Shown: positions 9,401 to 20,078, numbered from the stretch's first letter. The stretch: DNA of 64,000 nucleotides from Nematostella vectensis (GCF_932526225.1 NC_064047.1:4897501-4961500); one strand, 5' to 3'. Translations and numbers: made by a program. The notes: generated from the letters alone by a model not told the origin.

Positions 9401-12400
9401 TTATATTAACAAACCCTTAATCTTATAATTATCACACCTATTATCTGGTATTTTGATACATACTGTATACATTAAAATTCGGCAGTTGTTTTGCTTTTAC
9501 CTTTGGCAAAAAAGTAAATTTCAAAATACTCTGTTCTCTGCAAAACCGGCCTTCTCTTTCAAAGTCTATGAGTGAATACACAATATTACATACAATACTA
9601 CATAATAACTATTCTTTTCCATATGATACCTTGTTTAAGCCCCCCTCATTCAGCAAATTTAATATTAGAGGGGTATGACTTATAGGTGTGATAGTCATCA
9701 TCCAGATGACGTCTTGCCAGCCTGCCAAGCCACACTCAAGAACCTGCAGTTGGATTACCTCGACCTGTACTTGGTGGGTACAGTCACAATCTCACAGGGC
9801 TTTTATTAACTTTTAAAGTAGGCGGTTGAGATTGATAAGTAGGGGGTGGAAGTTTTTTTATCTTTTTAGTTAAAAAAAAACTTAGAGTCGACTTTTTTTT
9901 TAAAAAGTAGCCGGTGCTCGGTGGGAAATAGCTGGTGCTTCCACAGGCCGCCCCTGTCTCAATTATATTATTTAGCGTATGCCAATTTACAACATTTACT
10001 TCGTTTTTAAAATCATAAAAAAAATTGGAATTCCAAAATATGGTCAAAATATTCTTAAAAAGAAAAATCAATAATGTTGCCTAGAAAATCTATAAAGATA
10101 TTGGTCAGAGATTCTGATGTTTTATTCATTTTATTTTTATTTATTTTTTTTAATTTTATACCAGAGCCTTTATTATTGTTATATTCCATTGATATGTAAA
10201 TTTATATATTTATATGTATAAATATGTACATAAGTACAAGCATCAGCCAGAATGTTTTGAAATCCATTGTTTCTTTTTATAGATCCATATACCTGTTGCA
10301 TTTAAAAAGGGAGTACGTTTACCTCATAGTATAGCAGAAGGAATCATCGGCTACACACCTGAGGGTGTCCAGAACACATGGCAGGTTAGTGATTAACCTC
10401 TAATTTCTCCTTACATTATCACTTACCGAAAACAAACAGAGACATGCTGAGAATTTAGACATTTATATGCTCTGCCTCAATTTAAATTCACTTTGTAGCA
10501 AAAACAAATTGAAACTATGCAAGGTGGAAGATTTGCATCATGTCAATTAGATTATTTTTTAACATTCTGATGCATACAGTATCCGAATCCAACCCCATCA
10601 TTCCAACCCTTGCCTTTCATTAATGGCTGGTCCTGACTAGGATATGCAAGCGTGAGAGCAAGCACAAACCTAGTGAGAGCCAGCCTTAACATATACCTGA
10701 TATCCGTTGTTTCCCTAGGCAATGGAAGGTCTGGTTGCTAAAGGTCTTTGCAAGGCAATTGGTGTGTCTAACTTCTCAGTGAAGAGACTCAATAAGTTAT
10801 TGGAGACAGCATCCATTGTGCCAGCATGCAACCAAGGTATTGACTGATGACATTCATTCTACTATACCATTTTGCATTGTTATGTTTGCATTTCAAATTG
10901 TGTTAAGTTAAACAATGCCAACAGCAGTAGCAGAAAAAAAAAAAAAAAAACAGAGAGAACAAGGCATTATTTAAGCCAAACACTGCTGTGCTGGATATGG
11001 TATAAGTTTAAAGATGTTGTCTATTGTAGTTCCATATTTGGTGTACATGTACAAGCAGCAAGTAAATGCTGTAGTTATGCTAAATTTACAGGGATTTATA
11101 ATGTTGGTTTTGAAGGGCGTCACATACCCTCTACAAGCTACCCCCTTCATTCTTAGCAATACTCATTCCTTGTTACTGTTTGTTTTTAAGTTGAGCTACA
11201 CCCTTACCTTCCTCAAGAAAAACTCAAGGAGTTCTGTGACAGCAAAGGTAAGGAGTTCTGGGACAACAAAGGTAAAGAGTTCTGTGACAACAAGGGTAAG
11301 GAGTTCTGTGACAGCAAAGGTAAGGAGTTCTGGGACAGCAAAGGTAAGGAGTTCTGGGACAGCAAATGTAAGGATTTCTGTGACAGCAAAGGTAAGAAGC
11401 TTTCTCACAGCTAGCGCACCGGAGGCAGTTTGCGCGCCACGGGGTAGTAGCTCAGAATACGCAACATAATTTGACCTGGGTATTCTAGTCAAATTAGGAG
11501 AGCGCAATGCAAACAAGGCACATTTTAGCAGAACTAGAGGGAATTTCGTGGCTTATTTTCAAACAACTTTGTTCCTACCGCCCTTCGAACTATGGTCAAA
11601 AAGCGTCTATCGTGAAAGCCATAAAAGCCACCCTCAAAATTAACTGAGAAATGAGGGATTGTGAATGGCTAATTAAGGTAATGCTAGATCCAGGCCTCCT
11701 TCTAACTATCATCCAGCTTACTGCATTACCTCCCCCCCTCCCCCTCCCCCCTCCACACCCCATTTTGCGCTTTCACATGCCAGTGCAGTTAATAGGGGAC
11801 TTGCGCTAAGAGATTACGTGATCTTTCTGCGTGGCAAATTTAAAACAAAATAATCAAACAAACAAAATCCGAAATGACTGCGCCCGTCTTACCAGAAAAC
11901 GACGTAAAAATAAAATATTTAAATGAAACTAAACCCTTTCTGAATAAAAAAGAAATTCTGTATTTTTTCGTAAGCGCTGAATAATTTGTTTTTGGTGGCT
12001 GTTATTTTGCCGCAAAAAGACTAAGCGCGCGCTAGTTTGCCATCCAAACAGTCACGTGATCTCTTAGCGCAAGTCCCCTATTAGGAGATAGGTGAATGCC
12101 ATGTATGAAAACACTTCGGTTTGTTCCAGGCATCCTTCTCACGGCATACTCCCCCCTCGGCAATCCCGGACGTCTTGTGCCAAAAGAGAGGCTCGAGAGA
12201 GAGCCTAAGGTCATGGAAGAGCCTGTTATTAAGGAGATTGCTGCAAAACACAACTGCTCTGTCGCAAGGGTATGTAACCAAATAAAACACAATATTGGTA
12301 TCGATGCGAGTTCATTGTTTCCGTGTGCAAAGGAGCTTCAATTTACCAATTTTCAAGTAGAATTTTACCTCTTTTCATGTCTTCCAACCAATCAGAGCTC

Positions 12401-12692
12401 TCTGGGATCACGTTAATTTACAGTTGCCTCTCCATATCTCCTGCAAAGTATTACAATCGATATCTCTCCCCAGGTCCTTCTGCGTTGGGGCATCCAGCGT
12501 GGTTACCCAGTCCTACCGAAGTCTACGTCACGCGATCACCTGCATGACAACTTTTCCGCGCTAGGACTGGTTCTGACTGATGACGAAATGGCTGCCATAA
12601 AAAGCATTACGACACGGCAGCGTTACCTCACTCAAGGCTGGATGTACGCGGAGGGGGAATATGTCGACCCTTTTGACGGCGAAATAGATTAG
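6470..12692 (+). CDS. Aldo-keto reductase, nine coding exons, 323 aa
   Basis: Coding exons are 6470-6472, 7842-7903, 9087-9269, 9686-9773, 10283-10384, 10719-10836, 11191-11247, 12130-12269 and 12474-12692. All have GT/AG borders and compatible phases and sum to 972 bases, a usual family length. The product should be a cytosolic NAD(P)H-dependent carbonyl reductase with a TIM barrel. The whole tetrad is visible: D47 (RHIDCAE), Y52 (EIYGNE), K81 (VTSKLW) and H114 (LYLIHIP). Other marks are AIGVSNF (159-165), NQVELHPYL (184-192), AYSPLG (210-215) and PKS (266-268). The Arg expected to contact the coenzyme phosphate after PKS aligns with His273. Exon 1 codes only for the initiator Met. Exon 7 ends in a tandem array of donor sites. 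A closely similar partial pseudogene lies upstream. Substrate cannot be predicted. Confidence 0.95.
6820..6905 (+). repeat. G-run low-complexity tract in reductase intron 1
   Basis: It holds two runs of ten or more Gs and GA-rich sequence after GGGGCTGATCCAGGATTT. Assembly may be uncertain here. Confidence 0.6.
6969..7555. mobile_element. Element with inverted ends in reductase intron 1
   Basis: The left end reads TGCACCAGTCAATTG followed by a C-rich block with CCCGACCCCC. The right end, in reverse complement, reads TGCACCAGTCAATTGGCAGC followed by CCCGACCCCC. About 40 bases pair with mismatches. The interior is GC-rich and has no transposase. Confidence 0.5.
8406..8852. mobile_element. MITE-like element with 20-bp terminal inverted repeats in reductase intron 2
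   Basis: The left terminus GTATATACCCACTCACATAC pairs with the right terminus, whose reverse complement is GTATAAATCCACTCACATAC (18 of 20 match). The 447-bp length and lack of coding content fit a non-autonomous DNA transposon. Target-site duplication was not resolved. Confidence 0.55.
9774..10282 (+). other. Reductase intron 4, AT-rich
   Basis: It contains poly-T/poly-A tracts and a short GC-rich block with GTAGCCGGTGCTCGG. No gene or structured element is recognised. Confidence 0.45.
11228..11395 (+). repeat. Seven tandem copies of the exon 7 5' splice site (24-bp unit)
   Basis: Each 24-bp unit consists of the last 20 bases of exon 7 (AGTTCTGTGACAGCAAAG core) plus the first four intron bases GTAA. 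Units start at 11228, 11252, 11276, 11300, 11324, 11348 and 11372. Each keeps a GTAAG or GTAAA donor, at 11248, 11272, 11296, 11320, 11344, 11368 and 11392. Because 24 is a multiple of three and no stop occurs, every donor leaves the same phase. Use of a later donor would insert one to six octapeptides of the type GKEFCDSK without a frameshift. Confidence 0.93.
11440..11570 (+). repeat. Interspersed repeat family B, best copy
   Basis: TAGTAGCTCAGAATACGCAA, GGAGAGCGCAATGC, AGAGGGAATTTCGTGG and CTTATT recur in reverse complement at 15588-15712 in an intron of the next gene. Its length and lack of coding sequence suggest a SINE or MITE; ends are not defined. Confidence 0.55.
11793..12080. mobile_element. 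MITE family E, copy 1 (reductase intron 7)
   Basis: The termini are AGGGGACTTGCGCTAAGAGA and its exact reverse complement, continuing into ATTACGTGAT versus ATCACGTGAC. A TA dinucleotide flanks both ends, as in Tc1/mariner-type target sites. The 288-bp element has an AT-rich interior and no transposase. It sits 49 bp upstream of exon 8. Confidence 0.8.
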
Positions 12693-12841
12693 ATTTGATT
12701 ATGGTTAAGGTCACGTCTAAAAAACCCAGTCCATATTTCTCTCCAGGCGTCTTTGACAAATTTTTATTATGAATGTGTAAATGTTAAAACAAAGTGAATA
12801 GTTAAAAATGCAAACAATTGTAATAAGTACACATTTTTAGT

Positions 12842-12847
12842 AATAAA
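12842..12847 (+). terminator. Polyadenylation signal of the aldo-keto reductase
   Basis: AATAAA lies 150 bases after the stop codon, in an AT-rich 3' flank. Confidence 0.55.
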
Positions 12848-13009
12848 TAGATCGTTTTTCTACCTTTTTTTTTCTCCTGCCCCCTCTCATAGCGTATAGC
12901 GTTACAAAGGTCAGAACCAATAGTTTGACCATGTCACTTACGTGACTAGGTATCGCTGGCTCAATCCATTCACATCTACAGTGTGACGTCATATCCTGTA
13001 AGACTATCC

Positions 13010-13045
13010 TTTATAACGCGTTCACATAACGCGCCTTTCTTCAGT
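13010..13045 (+). promoter_or_regulatory. TATA box and initiator of the DSL-protein gene
   Basis: TTTATAAC at 13010-13017 is followed 30 bases later by TCAGTG at 13041-13046, the classical TATA-to-initiator spacing. The noncoding first exon that follows ends at 13090 in CAAAG|gtaatg. This gives the promoter independent support from splicing. Confidence 0.6.
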
Positions 13046-13090
13046 GATAGCCGACCTAGTACACGAGCTGGCCAAACAAACTACTCAAAG
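13041..13090 (+). other. Noncoding first exon (5' UTR) of the DSL-protein gene
   Basis: About 50 bases between the initiator and a good donor (CTCAAAG|gtaatg). The next acceptor on this strand with a start codon is at 14007, nine bases before the ATG. Confidence 0.5.
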
Positions 13091-13234
13091 GTAATGTACG
13101 AATAAGACGTACTTGCACTCTGGGATTTTTAAATATTCCACCTCTATTTGAATGCTAGTTCAAAGCGATAGCATTATCCCTTTGTACTTATAAGCTTGGG
13201 AGAGAAAGTATGATGGAGATATGTATGATGGTAT

Positions 13235-13632
13235 GTATTTCCCCATGCGTATTAATTTTTATGTGCAGAATACACACTGTGGCTAACTGGTGCTTGTCAC
13301 TAGCTATGGCTAGCTTGGGCTATCTGTAATATTCCTCCGTGTGAAGAAAGCGTACAACCTATATCTATGGTACAATAGAAGCGATAGCAAGTTGACGCCA
13401 GAATGCCCAAGTTGCGTTCTTTTACAATTTTCAGTCTAGAAGCCTGATAACTCGAACCCAGATCGTTTAAAATATGTTTAAAGTTTTCGATTATTGAGAC
13501 GGAACTCAAATTGCTCTAAAACCTATCATATTCTTTAGATTATAGCGGCAAATCACTTCACTTAGACGAGCTGTGCAGGATACTTTTGTCGTGATATTCT
13601 TAGTCTATTACGTCATAACTAGAATCGCCTGT
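13235..13632 (+). repeat. Repeat family D, copy 2 (intron 1 of the DSL-protein gene)
   Basis: This is the longer partner of 5225-5536, with the same order of conserved blocks and an additional internal segment around 13375-13435. Confidence 0.65.
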
Positions 13633-14015
13633 CACCCAAATACCAGGCCGTGTGTCACCTCCTCCCTCCTCTTTTGGCCAAATTTTTATAAGAAATGTAT
13701 GGGAGCTGACTTTTACAAATCTACCGTCCGCCATATGTATAAGTGCCCCCTCCTTGGGTCACTAGCATAGCTAACATTTCCTTTGTCTGGTTGACTGGTG
13801 TGGGCACGGGGCGAAAGACTCTCAGTTGTAAAGAGTTGGTGTACACTGACTTAACGACATAACAATATAGGCGCGCGCACTCTTATGTTCGTATGTTCAA
13901 GTGTGAATGGTTCCACATAAAGACATAACCCCTACTTAACGATATAGTTATGTCACTAGTGTGCACGTCAGGCATAACTCATTGGCATAACTCCTTTTAT
14001 TCTCAGGTTGGCAAC

Positions 14016-17000
14016 ATGATGCTACAAAAATGTGCTTTTTTTGCCATAGCGACTATGCTCGCATTCGCCTTACAGGTAAGCATGAAGATGCTGCCAAATA
14101 ACCACTTGTGGTGGTCATGGTAATGGTAATGACTATAGTGTTAACAAATGATGATGATGATGATGACGATGATGATGATGATGATGATGATAAGGATGAT
14201 AGTGGTGTTAGATGATGGAAATGATCATGATGGTGATAATGATGATAGTGGTGGGGGGTGATGGTTGTGGCGATGATAATGATGATGATGATGATGACTA
14301 TGCTAATGTTGATATATCGACTTGCTAATGTTGATAATTCGACCTGGATGTTGATAATTCGACTTCGATGTTGATAATTCGACTTGTTGATAAATTGACT
14401 TGTTGATAATTCCAGTTAACTGTTGATAATTCGACTTGACCGTTGATAATTCGACAGTTGATAATACGACTTCGACTGTTGATAATTCGACTTCGACTGT
14501 TGATAACTGAATTGTTGATAATTCGACTTAATTGTTAGAGGAGAAAAGTAGTAAAACCTACATGTGGTAAAGATAATAAATCTTCCTGAAATAAGAAACT
14601 GATACAATAAGCATTTACTAGCTGACCACAAGACTTAAGACCCAAGCTAAACATTCGATTAACAATTTTTATTACACAAAGTATACAAGCCAAAAAAGCC
14701 CGCAAAAAAACCCATACTGGTTATTTAAAGCATTCTTGATCACTACAAGCTGCTTTTTTGTATAAAATATAATTTAACTGCTCTGTCAGTAAAAGTATAT
14801 AAAGTACATATATAAAGTTAGCTATCGAAATCGGATTTCGATAGCTAACTTTATATATAGTATTTAAGTTTAAAAATCCCATTTCTAGCTGTGTAAACAA
14901 CAACTTACTCTATTGTCACTGAAAGGTTTTGTTGTCTTCAAGAGGCCGTAGTATTCGATGGCGATCATAGTAATAATGATGATAGTGGTGGGGGTGATGG
15001 TGGTGGCGATGATGATGACGACGACGACGACAACGATGATGATGATGGTGATGATAGTGACGATGGTGGTGACCGCCGATATTGATATCGACTAGTTTGA
15101 TCTTAATAACATGTAGATAGAAATAAACTATTTTCTACCCATATTCTAGGAATCTCAAGCTAGCGAACCAGGTGGCAGGGTTCTACTCAAACTTGAGCGC
15201 TTCTCCAATCCTCGTGGTCGCTGTTACAACCCCAGAATGCACCGCGACTTCTGCTGTGATCGGAGCTTCTGGCTCCGTCGCTGTACCAGAAAGCTAGATC
15301 CTTACTTCATCATCTGCGTCAAATTGACACAGGGAGCCAACAAGTGTACGCATGTGTTCGAGACTCGAACATTCAAGAAAAAAAACCTGCTCGAGTTTTC
15401 TGTTGGTGATGCACTCGACGATCAAAACCGGCAAAGAAACCCACTTGCGTTTGGGTTCTCGAGATGGAAGGTAAAATTCCTAGTGTGGTGTTTTTTTTTT
15501 TAGTACGATGACTCCTTAGTCGTGCGTCACAGCTCAGGAACACTTTTGGGGACAAGGGAGGTAGAAAAAGTGATTGTTACGCTAAATCCTAATAATAAAC
15601 CACGAATTTCCCTCTATTTTGGCAAAAATCTGCCTTGCTAGCGACGCGCTCTCCGTGTTTGATTAGAAAACCCGGTCGAATTATAAGTTGCGTAATCCGA
15701 GCTACTATAAAAAATAACCTAGGGCATGCTGATATCTCAGAATCTATTGTTCCTAAACAGTTACCACTCTTTACGGGGAGGAATACAGGGGAAAACAAAG
15801 CTAAATGAGACGCTTATAGTAGGGTTTCAAGTAACAAGCTCGCCAAAAAACTAAAAATCTAAACAATCAAGCCAGCAACAACCTTTGACTGGAAGGGCTC
15901 CTGGTTAAAAGGGCTCGAACTTCGTTAATTTTTAAAAAAATTAAATATGTGGAAAACAACACTTTTTCATGTTTGAATTCCACAGGGGTCCCATGATCCA
16001 AAAATGACCCATTCTGATACATGTTTTTTATCATATAGGGATTTTTGAGTGTCCGAATAACAATAAAAGATCAAGATTACCCGTCACGTGACGACTTCGT
16101 GGACGGCTTCCTTATCCAGCGATCCCTACCCCCCTCCTCCGATGGAAGTAACGCACGATGGCACACCTTCAGTCGCACAGGAAAGACCTCTGAATTTAGA
16201 ACCTCATTCAGCGTACAGTGTAACAAGAACTATTATGGCCCAGAATGTTCCATGAAGTGCCAGCAGAAAGACAATATCGAAGGGCATTATACGTGTGATG
16301 AAGCCACAGGAAGAAAAATATGTCTTCCAGGTAATGTATTAGCCTCCTGCACAGGCATGTCGAGTGTTTTTTGTACATTTTTAGTGTTGGACTTTCTGTG
16401 GTACTATTAATGGAAGAGAGGGGACTGAGGGCTAGTTGAACCGGAATTTGGGCCTTTTATCGGAAAAGGGCTCATCGATTTCGGTCTTTCTTGATCCGGA
16501 AAGAGCTTTTTATAGGGGACTTGCACTAAGATATCATTTGCCTTTCTGGGAGGCAAATTCAAATCAAAATAATAAATAAAAAAATCAGAAATGATAAAAT
16601 AAAATATTTAAATAAAACTAAAAACTTTCTAAAATAAAAGAATTCTGGCTTTTATCGTAAGCGCTGAATAAGTTGCTGTTATTTTGCCGCTAAAAGCCTG
16701 AGCGCGCGTTAGTTTACCACCCAAAATGTCACGTGATCTCTTAGCGCAAGTCACGTGATCTCTTAGCGCAAGTCCCCTATTCAGAGGCTCATTCTTTTCT
16801 GAACACACCACAGGAAGCCCGAAATAAATAAAAGCTCCTTTTCCCAATAAAGGCCCAAAACATTCGAGACGCCTGTGGCGGAGAGGCCAGTAATGTATAA
16901 AATCGAAATAAAATAAATTTCTCAAGCTTATCACCCGTGTTAAATTCAACGATACCTCAGTCAGTCGAAGGCGACCCAGGCCTTCTGTCTGTCCTCTCAA

Positions 17001-19478
17001 TGGTTATATGGAGGTTTTACTTTGTCTGCATCATCTCATTTGGTTTATAATTTTTTATTGCCTCAGGCTGGCACGGTGTCTCTTGTCGGGTACCCTGTGT
17101 ACCCCACAATGACAATGTCAACGGTCACTACACGTGTGACGCCACAACCGGAAGTAAAACTTGCCTACCTGGTTGGCATGGCGACCGGTGTAACATCTAC
17201 TGCAGGAAGACGCCAACGTCCATTTGCGACGGATCTGGAAAAAAATACTGCCTTCCAAACTGGTATGGAAAAGATTGCAGCAAGTATTGCGCGCCCACCG
17301 GCAACTTTGCTTGCAACAGCCTGACTGGAGAGAGAGGATGTGTTGCTGGGTGGTATGGGGATCAGTGTGATAGATACTGCATTGCAACACATGATGACAC
17401 AGCAGCCTTTAGTTGCAGTGAGACAGGGGAGAAGGTTTGCCACAAAGGCTGGTACGGTACAAATTGCGAGCGACATTGCGTGCGCACTCGCAATTCCGTC
17501 TGCAGCAATATCACTGGCGAGAGAATTTGTAACAAGGGATGGCATGGTGTCAACTGCGATACATACTGCATGCCGAGAAATGACCAAAACGCCGCATATT
17601 CCTGTGACAAGGACGGTAAAAAGGCGTGCTTCCCGCTCTGGTACGGGTCAGAATGTGATGTGTTCTGCATTCCAAGCCCCAACGGACACTACACGTGCAA
17701 TAAGGAGACTGGCGCAAAGATATGCGCTCCAGGGTGGAGTGGGGTAAATTGTAACCAAAATGTTTGTTCTCCGAGAAATGATAACAGCGCGGGATACAAA
17801 TGCGACGGGAATGGCAACAGAGTCTGTTTGAAAAACTGGTTAGTCTGCCTATTGTCCTCGAATGTGACAGAAAATTGAACTGCTGATTATTTTGGCTTTT
17901 TGTCGTCCCCTACTTCGCTTAGACCGGGAAACTTAAAGGCCTAGTTCAAATGCCGTTCTTTTCATAAGGCGTTCCAAATGCAAATGTGTGTGAATAGACG
18001 ACGTTGATTGTTTGAACAGCATACGGAAAAGAACGGCGTCTAAACTAGTCGAAACAAAATTTTTTCACCTCTTTGTCTGGAGGAAAACGGCTTAGATGTA
18101 TCAAAAAATGACAGCCATTCCTGGCTAATTGCATTTCATTTTTGGTCGTCGCCATTTCACTGAGAAAAAAAGGCCGTCAAAAACAAGCCCCCCCTCCCCT
18201 CCCCCATCCATCGTTCACCCTTGAGATCTCATGGTTCAATTGCAACACCTCTAACTACCACAGGTATCCCGAGGGGAACTGCACCCTCTTTTGTCAGCAG
18301 CCTAGCCCCTCCTTCTTTTGCCACAGAAAAACAGGGAGAAGAATTTGCCGACCGGGGTGGTGAGTGTACCTATGAACACTTCTATACAACAAAATGCCCC
18401 TTTGAACAAACCTCAGCTAATAACCAACATACGGTTTTTTTTTTTTTTTTTTTTGCAGCACAACCAAAGTATATTAATATATACAATATATAATGTAACT
18501 TACGTGACAAAGTATATTAATATATAATGTAACTCACGTGACAATTTATATAAATATATACAATATATTATGTAACTTACGTGAAAAGGATATTAATATA
18601 TACAATATATAATGTAACTTACGTGACAAAGTATATTAGTATATATAATGTATAAATTACGTGACAAAGTATATTAAAACAGTAAATAATCTAATAACTC
18701 CCTATCTAAAGTACGCCTCTTATCTAATGAACGCCCCCCTAAGCTTACAAGTTTGTTTGAAACGCCCCTCTCTAATAAAAACGCCCCCCTCTATTTAACA
18801 TCCCCCCTCCCCTACCCTTCCTCCCAGCTTAAAAAAAAAGAAATACATAGGAATCCCGTAATATAAATCAAATTTAATTGCCTTCTTGCTTAATCTGAGC
18901 TTGGCTTCTACATATTGACACTTGCTCAATGTCAAGAACCGCTTGCCCCGCAGGCTATAATTTAATGTGATCCTGACTGAGATTAAAACCCCACTGCACT
19001 TGGGTTAGTTATATTGTTATAGTTTTTAAAGAACGCCCCACTCTAATAAACGCCTCCTATCCCCCCGGGCATTTATTATGTCATTTACGGTATATACAAT
19101 ATATCATGTATAAAGCACGTCACAAAGTATATTAAGATAATTATACAAAAGATCATGTATTTACGTGACAAACTATATTTATATATACGGTATATCATGT
19201 AACTTACATGACAGCAAAGTGCGCAATTGCATTCCACTTTTAGGTACCCGGATGGACAGTGCGACGTCTATTGTCTCCCACGTGACGACATAAGCGCCGC
19301 GTACAGGTGCGACCCGGTCAGCGGAGAGAAGTCCTGCAAGTTTGGCTGGTACGGACCTCAGTGTGACTGTTCGCCCAAAGATGATAAGACCGCTGGCTAT
19401 ACATGTGACAAGTTGACAGGCGTACGTGTGTGCCAACCGGGGTGGACTGGATTCATGTGCGACTCTCGTGGAAATTGA
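14016..19478 (+). CDS. Secreted Notch-ligand-like protein: MNNL-like, DSL and eleven half-DSL repeats, 591 aa
   Basis: Coding exons are 14016-14075, 15150-15470, 16039-16330, 17067-17838, 18264-18359 and 19244-19478, after a 5' UTR exon; they sum to 1776 bases with consistent phases. Residues 1-20 form a signal peptide (MMLQKCAFFAIATMLAFALQ). Residues 21-165 resemble the N-terminal MNNL/C2 domain of Delta and Jagged, with NPRGRCYN, a CC pair and FGFSRWKGFLSV. The DSL domain has its six cysteines at 188, 197, 201, 213, 222 and 231, spaced 8-3-11-8-8, with NYYGPEC and GHYTC. Eleven modules follow, each like the second half of a DSL (C-x-P-R-N-D, Y-x-C, G-x-x-x-C, GWxGxxC). The chain ends in CDSRGN with no membrane segment or anchor, so the product is probably secreted and could bind Notch-type receptors. 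Last-exon junctions fall at the same Trp codon of the module. Confidence 0.9.
14149..14300 (+). repeat. GAT-rich microsatellite
   Basis: ATGATGATGACGATGATG-type trinucleotide repeat within intron 2 of the DSL-protein gene. A second tract follows at 14960-15075. Confidence 0.85.
14301..14545 (+). repeat. GTTGATAATTCGACTT minisatellite
   Basis: About a dozen imperfect copies of a 16-22 bp unit built on GTTGATAATTCGACTT, in the same intron. They appear to grow out of the GAT microsatellite. Confidence 0.85.
14808..14858. repeat. 51-bp near-perfect palindrome
   Basis: Two exactly complementary 25-bp arms (14808-14832, 14834-14858) containing AAAGTTAGCTATCGAAATC are separated by a single G. Confidence 0.95.
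14955..15075 (+). repeat. Second GAT/GAC microsatellite
   Basis: GATGATGATGACGACGACGA and GATGATGGTGATG tracts just upstream of the MNNL exon. Confidence 0.8.
15588..15712 (-). repeat. Interspersed repeat family B, inverted copy
   Basis: This is the reverse complement of the 11440-11570 copy, with AATAAACCACGAATTTCCCT and GTAATCCGAGCTACTA at its ends. It lies in intron 3 of the DSL-protein gene. Confidence 0.55.
16513..16779. mobile_element. MITE family E, copy 2 (DSL-gene intron 4)
   Basis: It has the same termini as 11793-12080 (AGGGGACTTGC...GCAAGTCCCCT) and the same AT-rich interior. The right terminus carries an extra tandem copy of TCACGTGATCTCTTAGCGCA, and the left arm has decayed. 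Confidence 0.78.
17839..18263 (+). other. DSL-gene intron 5
   Basis: It contains an inverted pair of TTCAAATGCCGTTCTTTTC-like and AAAAGAACGGCGTCTAAAC-like blocks near 17945 and 18025, suggesting a small hairpin. Nothing else is recognised. Confidence 0.4.
18463..18685 (+). repeat. AT-rich minisatellite in DSL-gene intron 6, left part
   Basis: Five imperfect copies of a 35-50 bp unit built on AAAGTATATTAATATATACA and ATAATGTAACTTACGTGAC. The array resumes at 19088-19215 after an inserted repeat. Confidence 0.85.
18695..19092 (-). repeat. Interspersed repeat family C, inverted copy
   Basis: This is the reverse complement of the G-rich element at 2740-3090: AACGCCCC and AATAAACGCC blocks, CTCAGTCAGGATCACATTAA read on the minus strand, and the TTTACGGTAT end. 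It interrupts the AT-rich minisatellite, so it inserted after that array formed. Confidence 0.6.
19088..19215 (+). repeat. AT-rich minisatellite in DSL-gene intron 6, right part
   Basis: Further ACAATATATCATGTA and TTACGTGACAAA units, directly before the acceptor of the last exon. Confidence 0.75.
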
Positions 19479-19546
19479 TGTTATTGGGCGAATACTAGGG
19501 AAAACTAAATAGCATGACGCCAAAAAAGTGATCGCTAAAAAATTAA

Positions 19547-19552
19547 AATAAA
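19547..19552 (+). terminator. Polyadenylation signal of the DSL-protein gene
   Basis: AATAAA lies 69 bases after the stop codon. Confidence 0.55.
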
Positions 19553-19988
19553 TAAGAACAGAGGTATCAGTTTTTTTTTGTGTAGCCAATTTAATATTGG
19601 TTTCAACTATTATCAAACCAGATGGAAAGTATTTAATCTAGACTTCACGATTAGTATTTGCTTGGTTATTCTTTGATTGTAGGGTGCCTTTGTAAGATGT
19701 TATTTATAACCCAACTTAGATATGCAGATATGTGAGGTTACTGACCAGTTCTACTAAAATTGAATTTCAATGTGTGTTTTTTTGTTAAAGCACATTACAT
19801 TCCCACCCATATCTTAATGTTTCTTAACTTATGTTTATTTTCGTACTTTTTACTTCGCTTGGCAATTTTTAAAAACTCATTACTCGGTGCATTGACCCGT
19901 TTCGGGAGACGCGTTAATTTATAGCAAAGGAAAGTAAAGTAACTCTATATATTTGTTTTTGTCATCCCCATTCTTGCCATTCCACGCC

Positions 19989-20078
19989 ATCATATATGTT
20001 CCACATTTTCCTGCCCTCCAGATTATCTATCCATCATATATGTTCCACATTTTCCTCCCCTCCAGATTATCTATCCAC
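19989..20078 (+). repeat. Two-copy 44-bp tandem repeat
   Basis: TCATATATGTTCCACATTTT followed by CCTCCAGATTATCTATCCA is present twice with one mismatch. It borders the large repeat array. Confidence 0.85.
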
